Source: Bondarzewia mesenterica (lineage: Eukaryota; Basidiomycota; Agaricomycetes; Russulales; Bondarzewiaceae). Taken from it: a stretch of 16,736 nucleotides of DNA. This document shows positions 1 through 10,018 of the stretch, piece after piece. The notes under the pieces were generated by a model that worked only from the letters and a program-made list of their open reading frames with translations, searched no databases and was not told where the DNA came from. Position numbers and translations under genes: made by a program. The DNA lies in assembly GCA_004802705.1 (NCBI GenBank), contig SGPL01000649.1, positions 1 through 16,736 of the forward strand, given 5' to 3'. The stretch's first letter is position 1. Each line of letters begins with the position of its first letter.

Positions 1-1553
1 TCAAAGGAAACATGACCATCCGTTGACCGCCTACGGGATAGTGATGCTCCGAGATGAGCGCGAGATGGGCTATCGAAGCTCGAGGCGTTAGATGGCGATT
101 TCTCTGGCGGGGAGTAAGACGCCAAGGACGACGACCCGGTAGCAAGCGTATCCTCTGGAATGGTTTCCATAGTTTCACGGCGGGAAAGGGACCTGATAAA
201 TTCCTCAATGATGAGCGCAGAGAGATGCCATGGTAGACGATTGTCGGCCTTCGCCCCACTTCGGTCACGCAAGTGCTTCAACCAAGTCAATGGCTCTGCT
301 CGGTCAAGATCAGATTGCAACGGTGAATCCAAACTTGAAAACCAGCGGACGACTTTAGTAGGAGTGAGTGCATTTGAACTCGAGCCTATGGAGGAAGAAA
401 GTAGATTGTATCGCCTCTGAAGCTGCTGGCGCGTAATCTCTGCCTTTTTCAAAGTGTGAGGCTTCACACCTTGTCTAATTCTCGCAAGTTTATCTACGAT
501 GCACCCATAGACATTAGAATAGTATCGCAGATCACGTCGACTATGCGACATACCAACGTATAGAGATTCTTGCTTCTCCACGACGTCTTTGCTTGAGTTG
601 CTGATCCCCTTGTCCTTTGACTTCCGCATAGTGCGCGACAGAGACCATCTCTTGTCCGGCTTCTCGTCTTCCGACGGTGAACCTCCCCAGTCCAAAGTCG
701 CACCGTCGTTCGATGACAAAGGGATAGGATGTAAGTCCACTTTCTCGACTCCCACGGAGGGGCTGAAGTCAATCTCAGACTCCAAACTAGGTCCATTTAG
801 ACGAGGCGTGATGGATGGCGGTGGTGGAACCGGAGGCCGTGCAGTTCGTATGGGGGATGAGCCTGAAGAAGCGGAAGCCATGTCTGACTTGGAGGACACC
901 TCTCTTAGATGTGAATTTGCCATGGTAGCTTTCAAGCGTGCCTCGCGACGAGCTTTCAGCTTGAGAGCCCGCTCAACGTCTTCCAGAATATGTGGGTCTA
1001 GGAGCAGCAATCGATATAAAGGCCTCTACCAATGAACACAATCACTTGCCTTCATGAGCTGCCGCAACGAATTAGAGTGGGAATGTTTCGTTAAAATCTC
1101 AATGGGCGTACACAAATCATACTCATCCGAGAACACGCCCGGTCCGAACTCTTCGGAGGGGGATTCCAAGCTACTTCCCGCTTGAGCTCTATTCATCTTG
1201 GCCAGTCCTCTTGTAGTGACAACCGCCGCAGCGGTCCTTCTCCGAGGATTAGAGGATGCAGGGATGGTGGCTGTCTGAGAGGGTACTCCTAGCACGCTTG
1301 CTGCGTGTGCAGAGCGGACACGACGTCTTCCATTGGTGCGTGCATCAATAAAGGGGATGACATCGTGAGATGAGGATGACCTCTGAAAAGTGGAAGGCCG
1401 TCCGAGAGGCTTGCCGATCGCTTCGGCCGTGCTGGCGGACGAACCTGGGCGATTGACGTCGTTCTCCCCGGTGGGGAAGTGGATGTGAGGAGGCCTGCTT
1501 GGATCGGTGGAGGCCAAGTTCTGCGACGGGGAGAAATCGGTGGTACGAGGCAT
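1..1553 (-). CDS. Unrecognised multi-exon gene, 5' part; runs off the left edge
   Basis: I do not recognise this protein. Reading from ATG 1553, exon 1 ends at 1046. A 48-base intron (1045-998, GTGATT..CCTAG) leads to exon 2 (997-554). A 60-base intron with a textbook GTATGT donor, a CTAAT branch site and a TAG acceptor (553-494) leads to exon 3 (493 to 1), which stays open to the edge. The spliced part is at least 481 residues. It starts with about 150 low-complexity Ser/Pro/Arg-rich residues. A basic, probably helical stretch follows (about 173-193, ILEDVERALKLKARREARLK), then a proline-rich motif (RPPVPPPPS, 223-231). A more ordered segment lies at about 384-421 (TWLKHL, LPWHLSALIIEEF), and an RRRS site of protein-kinase-A type at 471-474. 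This looks like a largely disordered signalling or scaffold protein, but that is inference. An in-frame TGA near 1577 supports the start. The intron 1 donor is weak; a GC donor at 1049 fits the local consensus but breaks the frame. Confidence 0.75.
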
Positions 1554-2119
1554 AAATTGCAGGGCAACCCGCAGTCATGCTGAGCTGGTGTGCACACTTG
1601 GTAATGCAGTGCTTAGAGCTTACATGCCGTATATGGCAATTCTCCGAGATCGGGGACAATGGGCTTTGAGTTGGTATTCGAAATTAAGGATCGATATCAT
1701 GATCTCATATAAAGAATTTATGCAATAAATGAACGAGCACATTTATTTAACACGAGACGACAATGTGCATAGACGGAGCTGGCCGGCAAACTCCCGCGTC
1801 ACACACTATTGAATAAAACATACAGTACACTGCGGCATTCGCGATTCCGCCACTGTCGACTTCGCGGCCCCTTCAGCAGCTTTCAGAAATCCAGGTCATG
1901 AAGATGTAAGTTTCAGATCATTTGCTTCACCACGAGTCACCTGAAAGGCTATTTGATTCGCAAGTGCTGCAAAAGCCAAAGATGGCATTTATTACCTTCC
2001 AGATAAGCAGTATTGTGAGCTTGGGGAAGTATGGCCAAACTCTTCCATACGAAAGATCCGGGGCAGACAAAACAAAAGAAGCCAAATTCGAGAGGGGTGG
2101 ACATCGCCCGCGATGAAGC
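1554..2119. other. Intergenic region between two minus-strand genes
   Basis: No coding frame here looks real on either strand; the open stretches are short and show no domain. The segment should hold the 3' untranslated end of the SURF1 gene (right part) and the promoter and 5' untranslated region of the unrecognised gene (left part). On the minus strand an AATAAA hexamer at 1993-1988, about 125 bases after the SURF1 stop, is a possible polyadenylation signal; this is weak evidence because such hexamers are common by chance. CpG is still normal here, unlike right of about 3300. Confidence 0.5.
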
Positions 2120-3165
2120 TCATCGCGGGAGTCGAGCAAAAGCGCGTCGTTGTTTGAGGAGCAAACGTACAAACATGACCGTAGTGAAAGCAGACAGTGC
2201 GTACCTGGTCACAGTCAGTATGAGAATTACTGTTGGTACAGAAGAAACTCACCAAGTAACTACATAAGAGGCATGCGCGTTCCGCACATCAACGACGGCC
2301 GCCTTACCTATTGGGATCCCATGTGAGACCCTCAAGTTTGCGTCACCAGCATGGCCCTCTTCAGGTACAGGTGAGAGCGCTGTCATAGGGTCGATAGGGA
2401 GGGCGTACCAAAGATTTCCTCAACAAGCACCTGCTGCACATTTGCATTTTCACCCCCCACATACTCCGCCATAGCATTCAGGTCAGCCCAGTACCACTCG
2501 CCTTTCTCTGGATGGTTATCCGGTGTGAAGTAATTGCGAGCCTGCGAGTCTCGTAGCATGCCGCGGACCTCAACCTCACCCTCTACTATTGGTATTCGCT
2601 TTCCACTTTTTACGAAATCCCCAGATACGAAGCCACGATCAACGAGGACGGTCGAACCATTGGTTCGGATGAGGGGGGTAATGAGGTGGTAGCCGTTAGT
2701 ACCATCTCGGACGCGAGGTCCTAGAAGCATGGAACGGGCGTCATCCCATCTCCCTCGCAATATGACTTTGCGATAGATGAAATCAGGTATAGCCGCAATA
2801 CTGGCTAAGATATAAATCCCATTTCGACTGACAAGTAACGATAGGACGTACTTTACTTTGTTCGGCAAATGCAAAGGCTCGCGCTCGAGTTTCTCAGTTA
2901 ACTCGTCAATAAGTGAGACCTTCCACTTCAGGCGTTGGAGTTGCCATGTACCCAGATAGAACGTGAATATAGGGATGACGCCCAATACAATCATGGTAGG
3001 ATTGAGCAATCGGTAGCGTTTTGTAGAGTATACAGGTCTAGAGGCTTCGAAGCCCGTCTCTGTATGTTGTAGACGCGCGGGATTTTTGGAAACATTCGTG
3101 GGCCTACTAAACCGAAAGCGTGAAAAAGTCTGCCTGAGTTGACCCGACCAAAATCTGGTGGACAT
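2120..3165 (-). CDS. SHY1: SURF1/SHY1 family cytochrome c oxidase assembly protein, four exons, complete
   Basis: SURF1 proteins sit in the mitochondrial inner membrane and help assemble cytochrome c oxidase, acting around heme a insertion into subunit 1. Exons are 3165-2852, 2800-2409, 2358-2253 and 2204-2120; the introns are 51, 50 and 48 bases. Joined, they encode 298 residues, close to human SURF1 (300). Visible features are an Arg/Ser/Phe-rich targeting peptide (1-20), a first membrane segment (about 57-73) running into the family motif GTWQLQR (72-78), VLVDRGFV (156-163), NHP (200-202), WYWADLNAMAEY (207-218), and a second membrane segment that starts at TWYALS (270-275). Only splicing brings the C-terminal segment into frame; unspliced, the frame stops at 2383. 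ATG 3165 is chosen for its GCCGCCATG context and the presequence; an in-frame ATG at 3249 would add 28 residues. Intron 1 (2851-2801) is 3n long and stop-free, so retention would insert 17 residues after the first membrane segment. Confidence 0.95.
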
Positions 3166-3340
3166 GGCGGCTGAAAGGAAGCCTACGCCGCTGCCGCGGC
3201 TGTAAGGTCTACTTCCGTTAGCGCCCGTCTGGTCACGGTCATTACGCATTCGTCACTGCTGTTTCTGACTCACATCTTTTTGATTCTTTGACCTTTCTCT
3301 AGGTGCTCCTTGTAATTCTCATCAGTGACCATATAGCTAG
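3166..3340 (-). promoter_or_regulatory. SURF1 upstream region, squeezed against transposon-derived DNA
   Basis: This is the only space for SURF1 promoter and leader sequence before the CpG-poor, AT-rich block begins. An in-frame ATG at 3249 lies inside it and could be an alternative start, or part of a 5' leader. No TATA box or other element can be named with confidence. The assignment rests on position only. Confidence 0.3.
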
Positions 3341-5340
3341 TGCTGTTGGTGAGCACCACATCGTCCCATGAGTTCCTCATCTTCATGTGCTCAGTGGAGA
3401 AATTTCTATCTATAATAAAACTTCTCATGTACTTCTACTAGTCTTTATCATCTTGTCAATTGTCTGGTATGTTAACTCTGGGCTAGGGACAGGCTAGACA
3501 GAACAGGGCGAGTTTACCATCACTAGCACCAGAGTCAGCCCAATGTCCAAAGCCATGCCATTTAGTGAACTTAAGGTGTCGCCACTACTGAGATACCCTG
3601 AGCAGCTCTCGATAATAGTTCTGAGTGCAAGTGAAAGGAGGTGGATATCAATGGGCTACAAATGTGACCACCAAGTCTAGCAACAGCTCACCAGGATAGA
3701 GTTAGAGAAGGCACTGCTAGTCACTCATTAAAGCTTGCTGTAGAAGTTTAGAGCTGTGGTCTTGCATTCTAGGTTGATGACCAAGAAATTATCTAAAACT
3801 TAAAAGATGAATGCTATTCTCAGATCCTTGAAGCTCACCAGATAAAGTCCAAAATTAAAGAGCTGAATGTCAATAGGTTAAGAGTTGGGACATCAGCATC
3901 AGTGAGCACAAAGCTGATAGATGCTGGAGCAATCGATAATAGCCATCATGGGATTTACAGTTTTATCACAGCTTGAGGGTAACTTCTAGCTGTTGTTAAG
4001 AATGGAAAAGTGGTGGTTATTCAAGGTCACTCATTTCTCCTCTTTTGGATATACTACTTCTGGCCAATCACCACTAGGGATGGCCATGGGATCGACTAAA
4101 ACATGAGAGTTATACTGAGGATAGAGCTCCTCACTATATCCAAGGTAAAGGATAATTCCAACTTGCTGGAGCTAAGCAAGAGCAAAATATAACCTCATTT
4201 ACTGTTTCACTCAGTGAAAGGGGTTATAGTGATGTGCATCCCAGCAACATCTTATGCAGAACATTGAGTGGCTAAAGTAATCTAGACACCTCTAGTTGCT
4301 TTTGACCTCCTTGTAGTTAGAACATTTCTGGTCAGATGTCAGACACTTAGCATACAGGAAGTAATGGAGGTATTAGCCTCACTGAAGAAGCCAATCTCTC
4401 ATATAATTGTTTTAACTCTATAAAACAATTAAGGCAACATTAAGCATATTAGGCTATCAGCCTCTGAAAAAAGCTAACTTTTTTTTTTACTTTTTTTACA
4501 TTCCTCGACATCAGAGTAGGATTAATAGGGATGGTAAAATCCAAGGGAAGGTTAGGCAGCCTCATCAGAGTGGCTGAGATGGTGGCATGACCAGATGTCC
4601 TTGAGTGAACTTTAGGAACAAAGACTATCTTTACTTTGACACTACAGCTTGTCTTTCTTTCCTTGAAGGCAAAAAATAGCAGACTCACTTATACATAGCC
4701 ACTTTGAGCATTTTTTATTACAGCGACTGTTAATCATTCTTGAAGGGTGATATATACATGCTTAAGGCCTATTCACAGATCAGAATGCTTTGTTATTGAA
4801 GATATATATACCTCACCACTGTTGACTATAGCATGACTCAATTAAGGGGGGCAGAGAGCTACTCTGTTGAGCATATAGCTCTGGTAGTCTTCAACCAGAA
4901 AAGTAGTACTTACTGTAAGTATAGTTACACTGTTTGCCTCTACAAAGGGCAGCAGACTAATGACACTGCTAGTTTTTGTAAGATGTGAAGTTGTATATGA
5001 GGATGCTCTATTCACGTTCACAGTATCAATTGTTATCATATCAAATTTGGAGGCAGAAGCTTGGTGTATGTATCGGCAGATAACTGAACAGATGATTGAG
5101 AGAGTGACCAAGACAGAGACATTATTAGATGTTTCAAGAGAACAAGAGGATGGTGAGACAATGCGAATGGATAGTGGATAATAAGATGAGAATGAGCGAT
5201 ACAGCTGATCGTGCAATACACTTTTTATTTTTAGCTCTCAGTTAATAAGTATGATATCAATGAGCATCACATCTGATTCTGAGTACACGCTATAGAATTT
5301 ATACACATTATGACCATTATACACTCTCTCTTACCCAAAA
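3341..5340. repeat. AT-rich, CpG-poor decayed sequence, origin not identified
   Basis: All frames on both strands are broken by stops, apart from open stretches of about 80 and 124 codons (4449-4688 and 4842-5216, minus strand), in which I see no domain. CpG is rare, as in the identifiable transposon remains to the right. The right part probably belongs to the flank of the CACTA-like element, whose transposase ends at 5341. The left part (about 3340-4450), which keeps a few CpGs, may be a different element. I found no clear terminal repeats. Confidence 0.4.
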
Positions 5341-8300
5341 TCATTTATACAAATCTCTCTCTGAATTATCATTTTCATTCTCATCATTTTTCATGAGTGT
5401 GAGGTGTGCAAATCCTACTCTGAGAAGGTCATAAGCAAAATGGTCAAATGTTAGCTCAGAACCTTCTAGTGGAATCAGAAAATGTGAAGGCATACAAACA
5501 GTGCTTGATATTTTCTTAATGTTGATGAGTGCGAGACTGTCATCATGCAATGGCTTACATATCCTGACTACCTCCAAGGATGTCTCAAATATAGCATCGT
5601 CCATCAGAGAGAACAGTGAGACTATAACAAGGGTATGCTTCTCTTCACCGATGGATAATTGAAAGAATTAGAGGACTTCAGCATAGTTCACCTCATTCTC
5701 GTCCAATGCAAACTAGATTTAAATTTGATATATTAGTTGAGTCTGGAAGATTGATTTGTTTAACATACACTCACCCTGATAAAACAAGAGAACTGAGTCG
5801 CATTTTGAGGAACCTCTTTCTATCTGGTGCATATAATCTGTCCATTGGATAACTATAGATGAGCCCATCTTTGAACACATCCCTCTTGTGCCCAACAGTC
5901 TTTATCTTCTACAGATGCTCTGATGTGGTTTAGATAAACTTCAACAATTTCTCGCTCACACACGTGAACATCTGTAGAATGAGGCTCTCGAGGATAGAGC
6001 AAAAAAAATCCATCACTGAGGTTGCAACTGGGTGTGTGCTGATAGACAATTGATTTATCTGGCTTGAGATCTGGGAGCATTGCCTTGAGGCTGTTTGTTT
6101 GAGCACGATGAAGAGCTTATTGAGCAAGATTAGAGAAAGGGTTTAAATGCTGCTTAATCGTGGCACCAAAGTCTCCAATGGTGCACTCTAGAGTGAATTG
6201 TGAAGTTCCACCAGATAGTCTTGTATGAAAGATGACATTAGAAAAATGAGTGATCGCATGGAAACATTGAGGAATGAAATAAAGTCGTGATATTTGGCGC
6301 TGAACATAAATCTGCTCGAATTCTCGTTTGAAATCCGTGATGAGCATGTGTGACTTGAGCATATCATGATGTGAAATCATCTTTTGATAAATAATATAAG
6401 TAGTGGCAGCCAACTTGCAGTAGTTTTGCTAATATCTATTGAGAAAAATTCTATAGAGAAGGGCAGGACCTATTCCAAAAAAGTAATAGAGAAATTCCTA
6501 GCACTTGTATCTATTGGAGAACTTCTCAGCGAGATTGCGCAGGGGATGATCAACAGTTCTAGGCATTCATTGATGAGTGGCAACAACCTGTGCACTATGG
6601 TATGCCCACCATGTGCCATCCTCTAGGCAGATGAAGTCCTATGATGCTTTGTCATCACCAAGGCTAATATCACATGGAATTTTTCCACACTATAACTTAA
6701 TCATGTGAGGTGAAATATTCAGTCTGAATACATGCATACCATCACCAGGACATAGAGCAGGCAGCAGTGTCATCTGATGTGGATAAAAACCTAACAAAAG
6801 GCTGAGTTTATTGATACCCATTTCAAGTCATCGATTGGTATATTCTGAGATTGATCGAGACCATAAAACTCATGCGAGGTCTGTCTGATAGTGCTCTGAT
6901 GAACATGGCAGTAGAATTGCAGGATCCTCATTATCGTGAATGCAGCCCTGCTCATGATAATCATCTGGCTTGAGATTAGCAGCATAATAGTGTGAGCCTC
7001 TTAGTTTTTATCGTCCAACTTTTCTACAGCCATCTTGACATGCTTTCTTTCTGTGATATCCAATGCTATCATGCAAATCAGGAGTGCCAACAGCATCAGC
7101 CATTGTAAGGAAGATGTAAAGATGAGAGGTAAAAGTGATGTTCTGTATAGCATCCCAGATATGAAAACTATCATTCTGTAAAGCAGATACGTGATAGAAT
7201 CCTGAAAACAAAAAAAAAATTGATGTCCTTTGGCTTCTTCGGACCAGGGATAATAACACCAGGCATGAGATATTTCTTTTTGTACTGCTTGTCAGGTGCT
7301 TCATCCATTAAGATCTAGAGATAGATAGTGCAGCTAAAATTCTTATGCTCGTAGAGTTGAGTGCCATCAATGAAGAAAATGAGAGTTATATNATCTCAGT
7401 CGATGCATCCATGTTGATATGCATTCCAGAATTCTGAACCATGATAGATGTCATCATAGCTAATAATACCCCTAGATTCATCTAGCTCCCGCAAGATTGA
7501 ATGAACATGCCATTCACAGTAATNCATGTCTAATGCACCCTCATGTGAGCAGTATCATGCTTGAATCTGTGGACCAATAGGAAACATTAAGAACTCTTTT
7601 TAAGCTTTCTTGATTCCATGNGTAGCCTCTAGAAGAGGATTGTAGTGTGGCATGTGACATTCAGGACATACATTAAGCTTTTCATATAGCCCAGTAAAAG
7701 TGACACAAGATGCAGGGCATTGGTGTATGAGAATTAGAGTGATGCCTGTGAGGTCTGCAATTGCCTTATGAACTTTGTGATATGAGAGAATGTTATCTTT
7801 AGAATAATGATGAAGAATCACTGTGTAAGCATTATTGTAGGTTTGTTCTAACACATTGGTGATTGATAGAAAAAGATCAATAGATAAGCAGAGATCAAGG
7901 TTATCATGAAGTGTGAACGATGACCTCACGGGGATGGTAGAGGCAGTTCATGGTATCTTTGTCAAGATTATTGTTGTCCAAGTGTGCAGTTTGAAGACTA
8001 TGTATAAACTTGAGTGTAGTATCGCAGTGCTTGATCCTCGAGGTATGAGGTAGCCAGTTATGTGTCTGAACATCATCCTGATGTGCTGCTGCTTGGGGCC
8101 CTTCAGCATCCTCAGCATTGTCATTAACTATTAGTGCAAAATACTCTTGCTCTTCCTTGTTGTCATTATCGTAGAACCAGAGTGCACTCAGAAGTGCTCG
8201 AGCATCACCAACGTGCACATCTGTAGGAGATGGATTTGAATTGATGTATTCATGAGTGTCATAATTTGTGGAGAGTTAGTGAAGATAAATGGGTAGGTTC

Positions 8301-8890
8301 GGCAAGACTAAATGTAATGATTAGTAGATGGTTGATATCAGATACAAAATGCGGGGACGTACAGGGATACTAGTTGCTGTTGCATCTGTTATATCTCTTA
8401 CTGGAATCGATAGAGGTGCGTCATTGGTTCCGTCAAGATTACTAGTGATAGAAAATGAGCATGACTAGAGATGTTGCATGAACCTAAGCATAAAGCTGTA
8501 TCAAATGCAACTCACAATGGTAGAATTTTGAACTAGATCATTAGTTGCATGAAAAATCATTAGATGAGGATCAAAATGTTACAAATCTATAAGTTGCTCA
8601 AATTTATGAAAACTGGATGTGCGAGATTAGTGAGTAGGTATAATTTAAGGCACTTTGGCTGCAGAGAAATTAGAAGCTGAATGAGGATGAATGGAGTGTT
8701 TGAGATGGCCATTTTCAGATGAGTTTGGAACTAGTAGAGAGGGATCCCTAGGAGGGATTAATTCTGTGGCAAGTTGAGATTCATATTGCAAGTTGTACTG
8801 ATATCAAGTGGATTTTGAGCATGTGTGCTGACCATAATTTAAGCATTGTAGACAGCCACAGTAAAAGCGTTGAGATCGGTTATCTGCAAA
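5341..8890 (-). pseudogene. tnp2: tnp2-type CACTA transposase, degenerate
   Basis: This was the DNA-cutting transposase of a CACTA element. Family-like blocks appear in the right order along the minus strand: a Cys cluster FYCGCLQC (8866 on); ARALLSAL (about 8195) and NNLDKDTM (about 7960); SIDLFLSITNVLEQTYN (about 7875) and ILSYHKVHKAIADLTG; CPECHMPHYNP (about 7660); FPIGPQIQA (about 7580); FFIDGTQLYEHK (Asp codon 7368-7366, probably a catalytic acid by position); FTSHLYIFL (about 7125); RYKC then EFLYYFFG (about 6500); FEQIYVQRQISRLYF (about 6320); FTLECTIGDFGATIKQ (about 6200); LKAMLPDL (about 6090); and a C-terminal block ending at stop 5341. Probable introns remain, for example a GTACGT..TTTAG intron near 8363-8312. 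The blocks lie in different frames with several stops, including TGA 7557-7555 inside the QIQA block, so the gene is dead. The N-terminal limit is approximate. Ambiguous bases occur at 7392, 7524 and 7621. Confidence 0.9.
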
Positions 8891-9173
8891 TTGTGCAGAA
8901 GCAGAGTAGTATTGAGATCACCAGAGGAAGTCGATGTCATGTAATATTGAGCAAAGGTCAATGTAGTTATAGCAATGAAGTGGTCCAAATGCCAACTTCA
9001 ACATTCTCGGATGGTCTACTTGCACTGTATGTCCGCGCTCAAGTTGCTATAATACAATTTGATACTGCAGCTAATTAAATTGATAGGAAAAAGTACACAT
9101 GGTGAAGACTAGTATACAATAGAACTTTATAAGCAGCACAAATGTATCTTCTTGTATGCAAATCCTTGTCATT

Positions 9174-10018
9174 TCACCTTCCTGCTGCTATCATTTCCCA
9201 ATAATGCCTCCAATCTGCATCATATCCATTCTCCTTTTCCCACTGACTAAAAGTCTATGAATTTTCATCATTTGCGATATCAGCAGCATCAACTCCATCA
9301 TCCTTAGCAGCTGCGTGTGAGGAACAAATGAGCAATACAAGTTATGGACAATATTAATCACATTGACCTGTTTCCTGCTTCAACATCAGTGTCTCTTGAT
9401 AGAAGTGAAGACATAATGTGTCTTTTGCCACCAGCAGCTCCCAGATGAGATCATGAACATGTTTGAATAGAGCTTCATTTTCATATGTGAGTTCTTGAAT
9501 GTGATCTTGCAAGCACTCATTCTCCTCTGTGAGCTCAAAGGCAAGCTCAGAGTTTGTGATGCAAGCTTCGCATGATGATAGGACTGAAAAGGAATCAGTG
9601 GATCAACATAATATACACAATTTTCAAAGGACGTGCCATCATGATTGTCAGATATATCCTCGTGTGTTTGAGTGGCAGTCAGTGCATTAAACTACTGCTG
9701 GAAATCAGCTTGTGAGTCCAAAGCATCATTTGGAGCAAAGTATCTGTGATATAGATGAAAGAATGTGAGCGTGCAAAAAAATGAGATCACTTACTGCTTT
9801 ACTAGATTTTTTTCTTTGGATTTGATAACTGCTTGTCACTTTTCTCGATGAGAACATGAGACATCTGAGTGTCTTGGCTGTGAGTCTGACAGCTGTGAGT
9901 CGAACTCATATTGATAAGTACTGTTAGATTTCATGGAGTGTGTGAAAGAGAAAACAAAAGAGGCATAAACACACAGAATGGCCAAGTGCCATTGATTTTT
10001 GTGAGTAAGTGATGACAT
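9174..10018 (-). pseudogene. Decayed three-exon gene with a coiled coil, probable transposon partner gene
   Basis: I cannot name this protein. Three exons can be followed: 10018-9795, 9743-9368 and 9310-9174. The introns are 51 bases (9794-9744, GTAAGT..CACAG) and 57 bases (9367-9311, GTCAAT..CGCAG), and both join the flanking codons in phase. The middle exon holds YFAPNDALDSQADFQQ, CVYYVDPLIPFQSYHH and then a leucine- and glutamate-rich coiled coil (for example ENECLQDHIQELTYENEALF). The last exon holds FSQWEKENGYDADW and ends in WEMIAAGR and a TGA at 9176-9174. Damage seen: TGA at 9838-9836, TAG at 9694-9692, a one-base frameshift near 9580, and a stop in exon 3. About 245 codons remain. 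The start is uncertain; 10018 is the first ATG of the frame. A dimerising DNA-binding or accessory role for the neighbouring transposase is inference. Confidence 0.6.

Larger units (their letters stand above)
5341..10018 (-). mobile_element. Remains of a CACTA (EnSpm)-type DNA transposon, two genes in the same direction
   Basis: The element is inferred from two decayed genes on the minus strand: a coiled-coil gene (10018-9174) followed about 280 bases later by a tnp2-type transposase (about 8890-5341). CACTA elements move by cut and paste and often carry an accessory gene beside the transposase. I could not find the expected CACTA..TAGTG terminal inverted repeats or target duplications, so the true ends are unknown and the coordinates cover only the coding remains. 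The grouping into one element rests on shared strand, close spacing and similar decay. Confidence 0.6.

Noticed and set aside
54..1035. Plus-strand open frames (54-236, 160-420, 589-1035) and minus-strand 494-796
   Set aside because: They are shadows of the minus-strand exons 2 and 3, whose frame is open from 997 to the edge and is joined by good splice sites.
1289..1728. Overlapping open frames 1289-1597, 1345-1659 (minus) and 1507-1728 (plus)
   Set aside because: They lie across exon 1 and its upstream region in other frames and show no domain.
1922..2267. Open frames on both strands at 1922-2267
   Set aside because: They overlap the last SURF1 exons and 3' end in wrong frames; the SURF1 frame explains the region.
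2383..3249. SURF1 as a single 288-residue frame
   Set aside because: That version includes intron 1 as protein and ends inside intron 2, losing the second membrane segment; the spliced four-exon model restores the normal family length.
4449..5216. Minus-strand open stretches 4449-4688 and 4842-5216, and plus-strand 4960-5181, as genes
   Set aside because: No motif, no good start context and no splice signals; they lie in CpG-poor decayed DNA.
8815..9078. Plus-strand frame of 87 codons
   Set aside because: The minus strand here carries the N-terminal Cys cluster of the transposase remains, so the plus frame is a shadow or chance.
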